Positions 9,220 through 17,189 are shown, counted from the stretch's first letter. The stretch is 39,898 nucleotides of DNA from Candidatus Firestoneibacteriota bacterium (GCA_903928075.1 CAIYPD010000021.1:1-39898), one strand, 5' to 3'. Made by a program: numbers and translations. Notes: a model not told the origin generated them from the letters alone.

Positions 9220-9262
9220 TAGTTTCAATCGAAACTATACCACATGGTTATATTTTTGTCAA
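9220..9262 (-). promoter_or_regulatory. Efflux-operon promoter with overlapping MarR-type operator
   Basis: A full-consensus -35 box TTGACA (9257-9262) is separated by 17 bp from a -10 box TATAGT (9234-9239). The dyad TAGTTTC-N4-GAAACTA (9220-9237) covers the -10 box and the start point. A bound dimer there would block initiation, which fits autorepression by the first gene. Confidence 0.85.
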
Positions 9263-9267
9263 GAGGG

Positions 9268-9335
9268 GAAAATAAGAGGGGCAGAAGGTCCGAGGTACGG
9301 AAGTACAGCTAAATTCTTATTTTTGCTGCCCCTCT
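9268..9335 (-). terminator. Terminator after glnK-1
   Basis: Arms AGAGGGGCAG and CTGCCCCTCT (9326-9335 and 9275-9284) are perfectly complementary and followed by TTATTTT in the transcript. The intervening sequence has further complementary words (AAGGTC/GACCTT, GGAAGT/ACTTCC) in crossing order, so alternative folds or a pseudoknot are possible. It separates the nitrogen block from the efflux promoter. Confidence 0.65.
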
Positions 9336-9370
9336 GACCTTCAAAACTTCCGACCCTCTACCCTTCTGGT

Positions 9371-9712
9371 CTAGCCTATTGCTTCTTTTCCGGTTTCACC
9401 CGTCCTTATTCTTATACATTCTTTAAGATCCAGGACAAAGATCTTGCCGTCCCCGGTCTCTCCGGTTCTGGCTCCTTTTGTTATAGCATTTATGGTTTTC
9501 TCCAGATAACTGTCGTTTACCGCTATTTCCAGGCGAATCTTCCGGAGTAAATTCCCGGTCTCTTTGATTCCCCGGTAAACTTCGGTAACGCCTTTTTGAC
9601 GGCCATGGCCGAGAACTTCGGAAACGGTTATTAGGTTCACCTCTTCTTGATATAATTCGTGTTTCACATCTTCAAGTTTGTGCGGTTGTATTATCGCGAT
9701 AACTAATTTCAT
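9371..9712 (-). CDS. glnK: PII nitrogen regulatory protein, GlnK type (copy 1)
   Basis: A 113-residue trimeric signal protein that senses ATP/ADP and 2-oxoglutarate and plugs AmtB. The T-loop ([14 protein letters not shown]) keeps Tyr46, but position 51 is Glu, so the classic uridylylated Tyr51 of enterobacterial GlnB/GlnK is missing. The B-loop [10 protein letters not shown] and C-terminal RIRTGETG are intact. It lies 142 bp downstream of amtB-1, so the order is amtB then glnK. It differs from copy 2 at only a few positions. The ribosome site is CGGAGG. Confidence 0.95.
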   Translation of the reverse strand: MKLVIAIIQPHKLEDVKHELYQEEVNLITVSEVLGHGRQKGVTEVYRGIKETGNLLRKIRLEIAVNDSYLEKTINAITKGARTGETGDGKIFVLDLKECIRIRTGETGKEAIG

Positions 9713-9721
9713 GAAACCTCC

Positions 9722-9850
9722 GTAGGAGTAGTTTATAAAGTTCTTAACGTTTGTAATGTTTGTAAGGTCTAAAATCTTTGAAGGATATTTTTTAGATCCT
9801 CCTTAAACAAAGACGTTATAAACTTTATGAACCTTACAAACCTTATGAAC
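9722..9850. repeat. Intergenic repeat element, copy B
   Basis: The gap between amtB-1 and glnK-1 is an imperfect long hairpin. GTTCATAAAGTTTATAACG on the transcript pairs with CGTTAAGAACTTTATAAAC, with an inner AAGGA/TCCTT stem. The outer arms use the same GTTYATAA and TTTGTAAGG words as copies A and C. The core dyad found in A and C is absent. Its position matches copy C in the paralogous pair. Confidence 0.6.
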
Positions 9851-9854
9851 GGTC

Positions 9855-11081
9855 CTATTCTAGAACCGTGTACGCTGTTTCTTTGTGCTGGGTTAAGTCC
9901 AACCCGACCGCTTCATCCTTTTCACTGACCCTTACTCCGATTAATTTATCTATAACTTTTAAAATTACAAAAGTCACCACCAGTGAATAGACAATAGTGA
10001 AAGACACCGCGGCAAGTTGAATTAAAAACAATTTTGGGTTGCCATTAAATAGTCCGTCCGCTCCTGCGGGATTGATTACTTTACTGGCAAACAAACCTGT
10101 TGCAAGCGCGCCAAAAATTCCGCCAATACCATGCACACCAAATGCATCCAGTGAATCATCATAACCAAATTTCATTTTTACAATGGCCACCATAAGGAAG
10201 CAGATTATAGAAACACAGAAACCTATAATTACCGCAGGAATTACTCCGACAAAACCGGCAGCGGGGGTGATGGCGACAAGTCCAGCAACAGCCCCGGTCA
10301 CCGTACCAAACATCGTAGGTTTTCCATTGTGCAGCCAATCAATAAGAGCCCAGGTTAATCCCGCAGCTGCGGCGGCTGTATTGGTTACCACAAAAGCATT
10401 TACGGAAATACCATTGGCGGCAAGCGCAGAACCGGCGTTAAACCCGAACCACCCAAACCATAGGAGTCCCGCACCAAGCACAGTAAAAGGGAGATTGTGC
10501 GGAGCAACAGCCTGAGGGAAATTCTTTCTTTTGCCGAGATATAGCGCAGTGACAAGAGCAGCTATACCTGCGTTGATGTGAACAACTGTGCCTCCGGCGA
10601 AATCCAGGGCTCCAAGATTTCGAAAAAGACCGCCGACTCCCCAAACCATATGAGCAATCGGATCATAGACAAGGAAGGCCCAAAGAATGCTAAATAAAAG
10701 AAAAGCAGAAAATTTCATTCTTTCCGCAAAAGCGCCGATAATCAACGCAGGCGTAATTATCGCAAACATCCCCTGAAAAATCATAAACGCCTGGTGCGGA
10801 ATGGTTGCGGCATAATCCGCATAAGGCTCAAGCCCTACATCTTTAAGCCCTACCCAGTCTAAAGAACCGATAAAGGAATTTCCCGGAGCGAAAGCTAAAG
10901 AGTAGCCTAAAAGAACCCACTGCAAACCCAGCACGCACATAATAACAAAACACTGCATTAAAACACCAAGAACATTTTTCCTTCTAACCATACCCCCGTA
11001 AAAGAACGCCAGACCCGGGGTCATTAATAACACCATGGCCGCAGCAATCAGAACAAAAGCCGTATCTCCTGAATTTATCAT
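9855..11081 (-). CDS. amtB: Ammonium transporter (copy 1)
   Basis: A 408-residue channel for ammonium uptake in the inner membrane. It carries the signature residues: Asp160 in GALDFAGG, the first pore histidine His168 in VVHINAG, and the second, His317, in AFGVHGIGG. The C-terminal tail DEAVGLDLTQHKETAY is the GlnK-binding type. It starts MINSGDTAFV at an ATG with GAAGGAG upstream. It lies behind two tandem candidate attenuators. It is a close paralogue of the transporter at 11972-13198. Confidence 0.96.
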   Translation of the reverse strand: MINSGDTAFVLIAAAMVLLMTPGLAFFYGGMVRRKNVLGVLMQCFVIMCVLGLQWVLLGYSLAFAPGNSFIGSLDWVGLKDVGLEPYADYAATIPHQAFMIFQGMFAIITPALIIGAFAERMKFSAFLLFSILWAFLVYDPIAHMVWGVGGLFRNLGALDFAGGTVVHINAGIAALVTALYLGKRKNFPQAVAPHNLPFTVLGAGLLWFGWFGFNAGSALAANGISVNAFVVTNTAAAAAGLTWALIDWLHNGKPTMFGTVTGAVAGLVAITPAAGFVGVIPAVIIGFCVSIICFLMVAIVKMKFGYDDSLDAFGVHGIGGIFGALATGLFASKVINPAGADGLFNGNPKLFLIQLAAVSFTIVYSLVVTFVILKVIDKLIGVRVSEKDEAVGLDLTQHKETAYTVLE

Positions 11082-11167
11082 ACATTCTCCTTCTAGAACA
11101 AAATTTCACCGATTTCACCGATTTCAACTCTACTAGATTCCACTGATTTAAGCCAAAAACATTACAA

Positions 11168-11253
11168 AATAAAACATCCGGAGTCCCGCTTCTTTGCGAA
11201 TTACCGGACATCAAGGTCCCAACCTGTGTCTGCCGTCTTTTTACTTTGCCGGC
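11168..11253 (-). promoter_or_regulatory. Candidate ANTAR-type attenuator 3 (proximal to amtB-1)
   Basis: In transcript order there are three parts. First, a hairpin at 11232-11253 has GCCGGC against GACGGC (one mismatch) and a 10-nt loop starting AAAG. Second, a short hairpin GGAC-CTTGAT-GTCC lies at 11206-11219. Third, the terminator at 11174-11211 has an outer stem GATGTCCGG/CCGGATGTT, an internal loop, then TTCGC-AAAGAA-GCGGG, followed by TTTTATTTT. The second and third share GTCC and exclude each other. The terminator hexaloop AAAGAA has A1 and G4, the ANTAR-recognised pattern. From here to the amtB-1 start there is only a small ATTTCACCG repeat (about 11103-11125). Confidence 0.65.
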
Positions 11254-11313
11254 TAATTATTTGCTATTCTCTTATTCTACTCCTGCTTTTCTTTGCTTAA
11301 CTTTACCCCTTAA

Positions 11314-11401
11314 TTAAAATGTCCGGATACCCGCTTCCATGCGAAATCTCCGGACATCAACGTCCTAATTGTTTTCCATTTGCCGGCTTTTTCTTTGCCG
11401 G
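11314..11401 (-). promoter_or_regulatory. Candidate ANTAR-type attenuator 2 (distal, just after glnK-2)
   Basis: The layout is the same as attenuator 3. The first hairpin is CCGGC/GCCGG at 11383-11401 with a 9-nt loop starting AAAG. The second is GGAC-GTTGAT-GTCC at 11352-11365. The terminator at 11319-11357 has a perfect ATGTCCGG/CCGGACAT stem and TTCGC-ATGGAA-GCGGG at the tip; its hexaloop ATGGAA has A1 and G4. The U-tract is short (TTTTAATT). The first hairpin begins about 20 nt after the glnK-2 stop codon. The 65 bp between attenuators 2 and 3 hold no gene and no clear promoter. Confidence 0.65.
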
Positions 11402-11421
11402 TTCTTTTATTTTATTAGTAT

Positions 11422-11763
11422 TTACCCTATCGCTTCTTTCCCTGTCTCACCTGTCCTAATCCTTACGCACTCTTTGAGATCCAGGACAAATATCTTGCCA
11501 TCCCCGGTCTCCCCTGTCCTGGCCCCTTTCGTAATAGCCTTTATAGTTCTTTCCAGATAATCATCATTTACCGCTATTTCCAGACGAATCTTTCTTAAAA
11601 GGTTTCCGGTTTCCTTTATACCTCTGTAAATCTCTGTAACACCTTTTTGCCGACCGTGTCCCAGAACCTCTGAAACGGTTATAAGGTTAACCTCTTCTTG
11701 ATATAATTCGTGTTTTACATCTTCAAGTTTATGCGGCTGTATTATCGCGATAACTAATTTCAT
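11422..11763 (-). CDS. glnK: PII nitrogen regulatory protein, GlnK type (copy 2)
   Basis: A 113-residue PII protein almost identical to copy 1. The start is the ATG at 11761-11763, preceded by GGAGGAGG; a longer upstream reading has no such site. It has the same T-loop with Tyr46 and Glu51, so uridylylation at position 51 is not possible. Differences from copy 1 are conservative and include TEIYRG for TEVYRG and DDYLER for DSYLEK. It lies 208 bp downstream of amtB-2, separated by repeat element C. Confidence 0.95.
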   Translation of the reverse strand: MKLVIAIIQPHKLEDVKHELYQEEVNLITVSEVLGHGRQKGVTEIYRGIKETGNLLRKIRLEIAVNDDYLERTIKAITKGARTGETGDGKIFVLDLKECVRIRTGETGKEAIG

Positions 11764-11792
11764 GTTTTCCTCCTCCTTCGTCGTCGTCAAAG

Positions 11793-11968
11793 TTCAGAAC
11801 GTTTTTAATGTTAATAATGTTTGTAAAGTTAAAAATCTTTGATAGATATTCCTCCTTACTGTAAAACTTTATCTCGCTATGTCAACTGCCATTGACATAT
11901 AAATATCTTTCCAATCGAGAAAAGCTTTGCTTATGAACTTTATAAACCGTTACAAACCTTATGAACCG
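11793..11968. repeat. Intergenic repeat element, copy C
   Basis: It fills the gap between amtB-2 and glnK-2. The left arm shares AATGTTTGTAA and AAAATCTTTGA words with copy B. The core at 11865-11934 matches copy A, including the dyad ATGTCAA-N6-TTGACAT at 11879-11898 and the CGAGAAAAGCTTTGCTTAT stretch. The outermost dyad pair is T-A in copy A and A-T here, a compensatory change that favours a folded RNA or a two-fold DNA site. Confidence 0.6.
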
Positions 11969-11971
11969 TTC

Positions 11972-13198
11972 TTATTCAAGAACAGTATATGCCGTTTCCT
12001 TGTGCTGAGAAAGATCTAATCCGACTGCTTCATCTTTTTCATTCACTCTTACACCAATTAATTTATCTACAACCTTAAGTATAACAAAAGTAACCACCAG
12101 AGAATATACTACAGTGAAAAGTACCGCCACCAGCTGGATAACGAAGAATTTTGGATTACCGTTTAACAAGCCGTCAGCCCCTGCCGGATTAAGAGCCTTA
12201 CTGGCAAAAAGTCCTAAGGCAAGTACGCCGATAATGCCGCCTATGCCGTGAACACCGAAAGCATCAAGCGAATCATCATAAGCGAATTTGAATTTCACAA
12301 TCGCCACCATAAAGAAACCGATAAGAGAGACGCTGGCACCTATAATAATAGCCGGAACAACTCCGACATAACCCGCCGCGGGAGTAATTGCAGCAAGCCC
12401 GGCAATAGCCCCGGTTATTGTCCCAAACATTGTTGGTTTTCCGTTATACAGCCAGTCTATAAGCGCCCAGGTCAAACCGGCCGCGGCACCGGCCGTATTA
12501 GTCACAACAAAAGCATTCACTGCTATTCCGTTAGCGGAAAGAGCCGACCCCGCATTAAAACCGAACCAACCAAACCAAAGAAGCCCGGCTCCAAGAACCG
12601 TAAACGGTAAATTGTGAGGAGCAACTGCCTGGGGAAAGTTTTTTCTTTTACCAAGATACAGTGCCGCAACAAGCGCGGCTATTCCGGCATTAATGTGTAC
12701 AACAATACCTCCGGCAAAATCCAAAACACCCAAATTCTTTAAAAATCCGCCGCTTCCCCAAACCATGTGAGCAATTGGGTCATAAACAAAAAAAGCCCAA
12801 AGAATAGTAAAAACAATAAACGCCGAAAATTTCATTCTCTCCGCGAAAGCGCCTATTATTAGCGCAGGTGTAATTATCGCAAACATAGCCTGAAAGATCA
12901 TAAAAGCTTGGTGAGGGATGGTTGCCGCATAATCAACATTAGGCTCAAGCCCTACACCTTTAAGACCTATCCAGTCTAAAGAGCCGATAAAGGAATTGCC
13001 CGGAGAAAATGAAAGAGAATATCCAAAAAGAACCCACTGGAGACCCAAAACGCACATGATGATAAAACACTGCATCAGAACGCCCAAAATATTTTTCCTT
13101 CTAACCATGCCCCCATAAAAAAAAGCCAGCCCGGGGGTCATCAAAAGCACCATAGCTGCAGCTATCAGCACAAAAGCTGTGTCTCCCGTGTTAATCAT
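11972..13198 (-). CDS. amtB: Ammonium transporter (copy 2)
   Basis: A 408-residue AmtB paralogue. I choose the ATG at 13196-13198 because AAGGAGG lies just upstream and the product then aligns end to end with copy 1 (MINTGDTAFV). The Asp160, His168 and His317 signatures and the tail DEAVGLDLSQHKETAY are kept. Differences from copy 1 are mostly conservative membrane substitutions. It is the first transporter gene after glutamine synthetase, with attenuator 1 in between. Confidence 0.95.
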   Translation of the reverse strand: MINTGDTAFVLIAAAMVLLMTPGLAFFYGGMVRRKNILGVLMQCFIIMCVLGLQWVLFGYSLSFSPGNSFIGSLDWIGLKGVGLEPNVDYAATIPHQAFMIFQAMFAIITPALIIGAFAERMKFSAFIVFTILWAFFVYDPIAHMVWGSGGFLKNLGVLDFAGGIVVHINAGIAALVAALYLGKRKNFPQAVAPHNLPFTVLGAGLLWFGWFGFNAGSALSANGIAVNAFVVTNTAGAAAGLTWALIDWLYNGKPTMFGTITGAIAGLAAITPAAGYVGVVPAIIIGASVSLIGFFMVAIVKFKFAYDDSLDAFGVHGIGGIIGVLALGLFASKALNPAGADGLLNGNPKFFVIQLVAVLFTVVYSLVVTFVILKVVDKLIGVRVNEKDEAVGLDLSQHKETAYTVLE

Positions 13199-13370
13199 TA
13201 CTTTCCTCCTTTTCCTCAGCTTCTCCGCCACAAAGCATTGACAGTTTTCGCTATGCTCAACTTCTCATAATTCATCTTGTTTTTCTTCTATCTATTTTCT
13301 ATTGTCCATTGCTCAATTGCTCTAACCCGGGAGAAGGTATGTATGAGGGTCTGTTATCTTTAACTGTCTT

Positions 13371-13458
13371 AAAAAAAATGTCCGGATAACCGCAACCATG
13401 CGGACTATCCGGACATCAGTGTCCAAATTTATTCTGCAATATCCGGCTGCATTGCCGG
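13371..13458 (-). promoter_or_regulatory. Candidate ANTAR-type attenuator 1 (between glutamine synthetase and amtB-2)
   Basis: This is the best-formed copy. The first hairpin, CCGGC-AATGCA-GCCGG (13443-13458), has an exact hexaloop with A1 and G4. The second, GGAC-ACTGAT-GTCC (13411-13424), extends with G-U pairs to about 7 bp and also has A1 and G4. The terminator (13378-13416) has stem ATGTCCGGATA/TATCCGGACAT and tip CCGC-ATGGTT-GCGG, followed by eight Us. The second hairpin and the terminator share GTCC. The element starts 30 nt after the synthetase stop. From here to amtB-2 (13199-13370) I see no convincing promoter or gene. Confidence 0.7.
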
Positions 13459-13488
13459 CTTACTTTTTTTTCGGATTTCTATACTATT

Positions 13489-15591
13489 TTACAGTTTGAG
13501 CAGTAAATCTTGATACTTCGCCATAGGCCAAAGATCGTTAGCCACAATGGCTTCAGCAAAATCAACTGCTTTTCTAAGTGCAAGCAACCCATCAGAACCT
13601 TCTTCCGCACAGGAAGAGGCTTTTTTGTGAATATCTTGCATCTTTTCCAGTTTTTCCTGATACGCTTCGAACTTGGAAAGGTTCTCTCTTATATCGGCAT
13701 AAGCGGCTTCTATTTCCTTTACTTCGGCCGCAAGAACCTTGGAGTTCACACCGGCATCCTTAACCGAGCTAGCTGTTTCTGCTGTTTTTCTCATATGTTT
13801 AGCAACTGCAGGAAGAATAAGCGTCTTTGCGATATTCTTTGCTGTCTTAAATTCTATGTCCTTTATCTTTACATAAGTTTCAAGTTTAACCTCAATCTTA
13901 GAGTGTAATTCCCTCTCAGAAAGCACCTTGAAGTCCCCGAACATTTTAACCACATCTTTATCCAAGAAAAGCTTCAAAGCTTCCGGTGTGTTCTTGGCGT
14001 TAGGAAGCCCTCTCTTTGCAGCTTCTTTATGCCATTCTTCTGAATAACCGTTGCCTTCAAATCTTACTCTCTTAGTCTCTTTTAAAATATCTTTGAGAAC
14101 AAGAATAGCATTCCCTCTAACATCACCCTTCATATTGGAAAGCCTGTCGTAGAACTCCTTGTACCCGTAAGCCGCGATAAGATTAAATACCGTTGCCGCT
14201 TCCGCGCAGTTCTGGGAAGAACCGACCGCTCTGAATTCAAACTTGTTGCCGGTAAAAGCAATAGGGGAAGTCCTGTTCCTGTCTGAAGTATCTTTAGCTA
14301 CCTTGGGGAGATTCTGAACTCCAAGGCTGATATGCGCAAGCTGTTTTTCTGTAGGCTTAGCAGTTATACCTTCTATCTCATTAAAGAGCGCATTAAGATA
14401 TTCGCCAAGATAGATAGACATAATGGCCGGCGGAGCTTCATTTGCTCCAAGACGGTGATCATTCCCCGCGTCAGCAACGGAAGCCCGGAGAATTCCTCCA
14501 AACTTGTTTACCCCGTAGAGTATCGCCCCTATGGTTATAAGAAAGTTGAGATTCTTTAAGGGAGATTTTGACGGCTCTAGATAATTGATGCCGGTCTCAT
14601 CACCCAGCGACCAATTAAGATGCTTGCCCGAACCATTAACACCCGACATAGGTTTTTCGTGAAGACAGGCTACCAACCCGTGTTTTTCCGCAACTTTATG
14701 CATTATATCCATAAGTTTCAGGTTATTATCAATGCCCAGATTTGATTCATTGTAAAGCGGCGCTATTTCAAACTGGTTCGGCGCTACTTCGTTGTGCCTT
14801 GTTTTTGCAGGTACGCCGCGCCTGTAAAGTTCAATATCAAGCTCTTCCATAAAATTAAGCACTTTACTTTTTATAGAACCAAAATAATGGTCTTCCATTT
14901 GCTGGCCCTTCGCCGGAAGAGCGCCAAAGAGCGTTCTGTTGCAGATGAAAAGATCCGGCCTGGTGTTCCAGAGTTCTTTGTTAAAAAGAAAATATTCCTG
15001 TTCCGGACCGACATAAACTTTAATTCTTTTTGAAGTCCGGTTGCCAAGAAGCCTTTGAAGTTTTATGGCTTCTTCAGTTAACGCGCGCTGTGAGCGAAGA
15101 AGAGGCGCTTTAAGGTCAAGAACCTCCCCTGTCCAGGAAAGAAACACGGAAGGAATAACCAGTGTTTTTGCCTGCTCAGAAACGATAAGGAAGGCGGGTG
15201 AAGTCGGATCCCAGGCAGTATATCCTCTGGCTTCAAATGTGGATCTTATTCCGCCGGAAGGGAAAGAAGAAGCATCAGGTTCGGACTGAATTAATTGTCC
15301 GGGAGACAACCGCTCTATCATCTCACCATCTTCGCCGTAAGAAAGAAAAGCATCATGTTTTTCCGCGGTACCGCCCCTTTGAGGCTGAAACCAGTGAGTA
15401 AAATGAGTGGCCCCGTTTTCCATTGCCCATTCTTTCATGGCATGTGCAACATCTCCTGCAATATCCTGATCGAGGGCTTTGCCTTCCTCGATAGTCTCCA
15501 TAAGTTTTTTGTAGATCTCTTTACTGAGTTTCGCCTTCATGACTTTTTTACTGAATGTCAGTTCGCCAAATATTTCACTTGCCTTGATCAT
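13489..15591 (-). CDS. glnN: Glutamine synthetase type III
   Basis: A 700-residue enzyme making glutamine from glutamate, ammonia and ATP. The length and motifs fit the GSIII class and not the roughly 470-residue GSI. They include an N-terminal extension with ATHFTHWFQPQRGGTAEKHD, a VGPEQEYF metal site, ETIYNESN-like NQFEIAPLYNESN, NGSGKHLNWS in the ATP region and DHRLGANEAPPAI. The C-terminal third is helical, as in GSIII. The ribosome site AGGAGG precedes the ATG. A consensus promoter lies about 120 bp upstream and attenuator 1 follows the stop codon. Confidence 0.95.
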   Translation of the reverse strand: MIKASEIFGELTFSKKVMKAKLSKEIYKKLMETIEEGKALDQDIAGDVAHAMKEWAMENGATHFTHWFQPQRGGTAEKHDAFLSYGEDGEMIERLSPGQLIQSEPDASSFPSGGIRSTFEARGYTAWDPTSPAFLIVSEQAKTLVIPSVFLSWTGEVLDLKAPLLRSQRALTEEAIKLQRLLGNRTSKRIKVYVGPEQEYFLFNKELWNTRPDLFICNRTLFGALPAKGQQMEDHYFGSIKSKVLNFMEELDIELYRRGVPAKTRHNEVAPNQFEIAPLYNESNLGIDNNLKLMDIMHKVAEKHGLVACLHEKPMSGVNGSGKHLNWSLGDETGINYLEPSKSPLKNLNFLITIGAILYGVNKFGGILRASVADAGNDHRLGANEAPPAIMSIYLGEYLNALFNEIEGITAKPTEKQLAHISLGVQNLPKVAKDTSDRNRTSPIAFTGNKFEFRAVGSSQNCAEAATVFNLIAAYGYKEFYDRLSNMKGDVRGNAILVLKDILKETKRVRFEGNGYSEEWHKEAAKRGLPNAKNTPEALKLFLDKDVVKMFGDFKVLSERELHSKIEVKLETYVKIKDIEFKTAKNIAKTLILPAVAKHMRKTAETASSVKDAGVNSKVLAAEVKEIEAAYADIRENLSKFEAYQEKLEKMQDIHKKASSCAEEGSDGLLALRKAVDFAEAIVANDLWPMAKYQDLLLKL

Positions 15592-15714
15592 AACGCCTCC
15601 TATTAAAATGGTATATCTTTAAGCTTCATCGCTTTTTTTGGATTTTGCTTCTTGGCCGGTGTCTTTTTGCCCGCTCTCGCAGTAAAACCGTCAGTGGTTT
15701 TTAAGACTAACAGA

Positions 15715-15743
15715 ATTATAACAAAGAATAATACTGCTGTCAA
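15715..15743 (-). promoter_or_regulatory. Consensus sigma-70 promoter of glutamine synthetase
   Basis: TTGACA (15738-15743), a 17-bp spacer and TATAAT (15715-15720) are a perfect consensus match. The predicted start is near 15708, giving a leader of about 117 nt. The rest of 15592-15983 holds AT-rich sequence with additional TATAAT-like boxes (15780-15850) and the terminator of the UroD-family gene. I see no real gene there. Confidence 0.85.
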
Positions 15744-15917
15744 GAGAAATATAGTTAATTTACAGTAAAGTAGGGATAATTGCTCCATAAAATTACATAT
15801 TTATATAATTATAGATGTATTATATCTAATTATACATGAAATATGCTTATAACGCCTCTTCAATAACAAATCGGCCTCAGGATAATGCTGACAAAATAAG
15901 GGCTTTTTCATGCAAAT

Positions 15918-15960
15918 AAAAAGGCCCATAAGATCTTGTTTTAGACCTTACGGACCTTTT
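15918..15960 (-). terminator. Terminator after the UroD-family gene
   Basis: A 16-bp stem (15944-15959 with 15920-15935, several G-U pairs, loop TAAAACAA) ends in GGGCCTTTTT. A second overlapping stem, CTTTTT/AAAAAG, can form further downstream and is followed by TTATTTT. Confidence 0.85.
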
Positions 15961-15983
15961 ACTTTCAGACTTTCGACTTTTTT

Positions 15984-17051
15984 TTAGTATCTTCCCAGTT
16001 CCTTGCCGAGTCTTACAAATTCTTTAAACTGGGGCAGGGTTACCGACTCCGGGACCGAATGGTCTGTGGAAATCATATAGCCGCCATTTTTTTTGCATAC
16101 AGGAATGACTCTTTTCATCTCTGCCCACATTTTTTCCGGATGGTTGAAGAGGATGGCACTTAAACCACCGTGCATTCCGATTTTATCGCCGAACTGCTTT
16201 TTTATCTCAACAGGATCCATACCGGACTGAACCTCAAGAGGATTTAGCATTCCAACACCAATATCTATAAGCTCCGGAATGAACGGTAGAATATTCCCGC
16301 AGGAATGTAAGCGCGCCTTTACGCCTTTTACCGCTGCCCAGTCGCAGGCTCTTTTATGTGTTGGCTTTAAAACCTCTCTGTACATATCCACCGAGAAAAA
16401 TTGTTTTTGTTTATAACCCATATCATCGTACCACATTATCTCGTCAAATTTATAACCGGCATCCCAGACCATCTGAAAAAGGGCAATGTGCATATCCAGG
16501 TAAGTGTTGAACATATCCATTATCCATTCCGGTTGTTCAATGAGAGCTATGAGTACCCTTTCGGTGCCGACAGCATGCGAATGTGTTACATCAAAACCAA
16601 ACCAGAAACCGGCGGTTATCCAGCGGCCCTCTTCTTTCCATTTTTTGTAATTCTTTTCCAGGTAAGCCCAGTTTATCCTGTCCTTCGTCGGAACCATTCT
16701 TTCTTTCATTTTTTTCCAGGCGTCAAAACTGGTAGCCGTGTAATCTATGTACTCCGGCACACCTGCGTGATTTTTCCAGTTCTTAAGGGTGGCGCCCCAG
16801 GCTGAAGTTGTTATTATATATTCACCGGTTTCTTCTACAACTTTTTCCGGTAACTGCGGGCTGTTTTCCGCACCAATCCCGGCAAATTTGTCCAGGCCTA
16901 AATAATCATGATAGTTTGCGCCCTTCGGCATACCTTCGCTTTCCCATCTTTTTAAAGTGGAAGCCCAGACGCTGTCGGTTATCGGTACTCTGTCGGCTTC
17001 CTTATGAGCGTACATTCTGGTCATTCTTTCGTGCGTTGTCATTTCCGTCAT
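15984..17051 (-). CDS. Uroporphyrinogen decarboxylase (UroD) family protein, probable methyl-transfer role
   Basis: A 355-residue UroD-fold protein. The HSCG motif at residues 249-252 is the zinc-binding signature seen in MtaA/CmuA-like corrinoid methyltransferases and not in true heme-pathway HemE. Other family segments are MYAHKEADRVPI near the N-terminus, IMWYDDMGYK and PLEVQSGMDP. The start has GGGGGA upstream. There is no corrinoid protein gene nearby, so the substrate is unknown. It stands alone between two terminators. Confidence 0.8.
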   Translation of the reverse strand: MTEMTTHERMTRMYAHKEADRVPITDSVWASTLKRWESEGMPKGANYHDYLGLDKFAGIGAENSPQLPEKVVEETGEYIITTSAWGATLKNWKNHAGVPEYIDYTATSFDAWKKMKERMVPTKDRINWAYLEKNYKKWKEEGRWITAGFWFGFDVTHSHAVGTERVLIALIEQPEWIMDMFNTYLDMHIALFQMVWDAGYKFDEIMWYDDMGYKQKQFFSVDMYREVLKPTHKRACDWAAVKGVKARLHSCGNILPFIPELIDIGVGMLNPLEVQSGMDPVEIKKQFGDKIGMHGGLSAILFNHPEKMWAEMKRVIPVCKKNGGYMISTDHSVPESVTLPQFKEFVRLGKELGRY

Positions 17052-17154
17052 GATTTACATCCCCCTGTGCGAATTAATATTATACTATGAATCGGTTTGA
17101 AGAGCAGCGCACATTTCTTTATACATTTTTTTCAAACAAATTTCAATGTATTTG

Positions 17155-17189
17155 CCGTAAAAAAAAGAGAACGGTTTCCCGTTCCCTTT
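17155..17189 (-). terminator. Terminator of the porin-permease-PII operon
   Basis: The stem AAAGGGAACGG/CCGTTCTCTTT (17179-17189 with 17164-17174) is closed by a GAAA tetraloop and followed by a run of Us. It is a textbook rho-independent terminator, located about 40 bp after the PII stop codon. Confidence 0.9.

Noticed and set aside
11103-11125. Short ATTTCACCG repeat before amtB-1
   Set aside because: Only about two and a half units; too short to be a CRISPR or a regulatory array.
13199-13370. A 19-codon frame (starts MNYEKLSIAK) in the amtB-2 leader
   Set aside because: It has only a weak ribosome site and no conservation evidence, so it is not called as a leader peptide.
15603-15788. 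61-residue reading frame with a hydrophobic N-terminus upstream of glutamine synthetase
   Set aside because: It has no ribosome site, and the perfect TTGACA-N17-TATAAT promoter lies inside it, so most of the frame would not be transcribed from that start.
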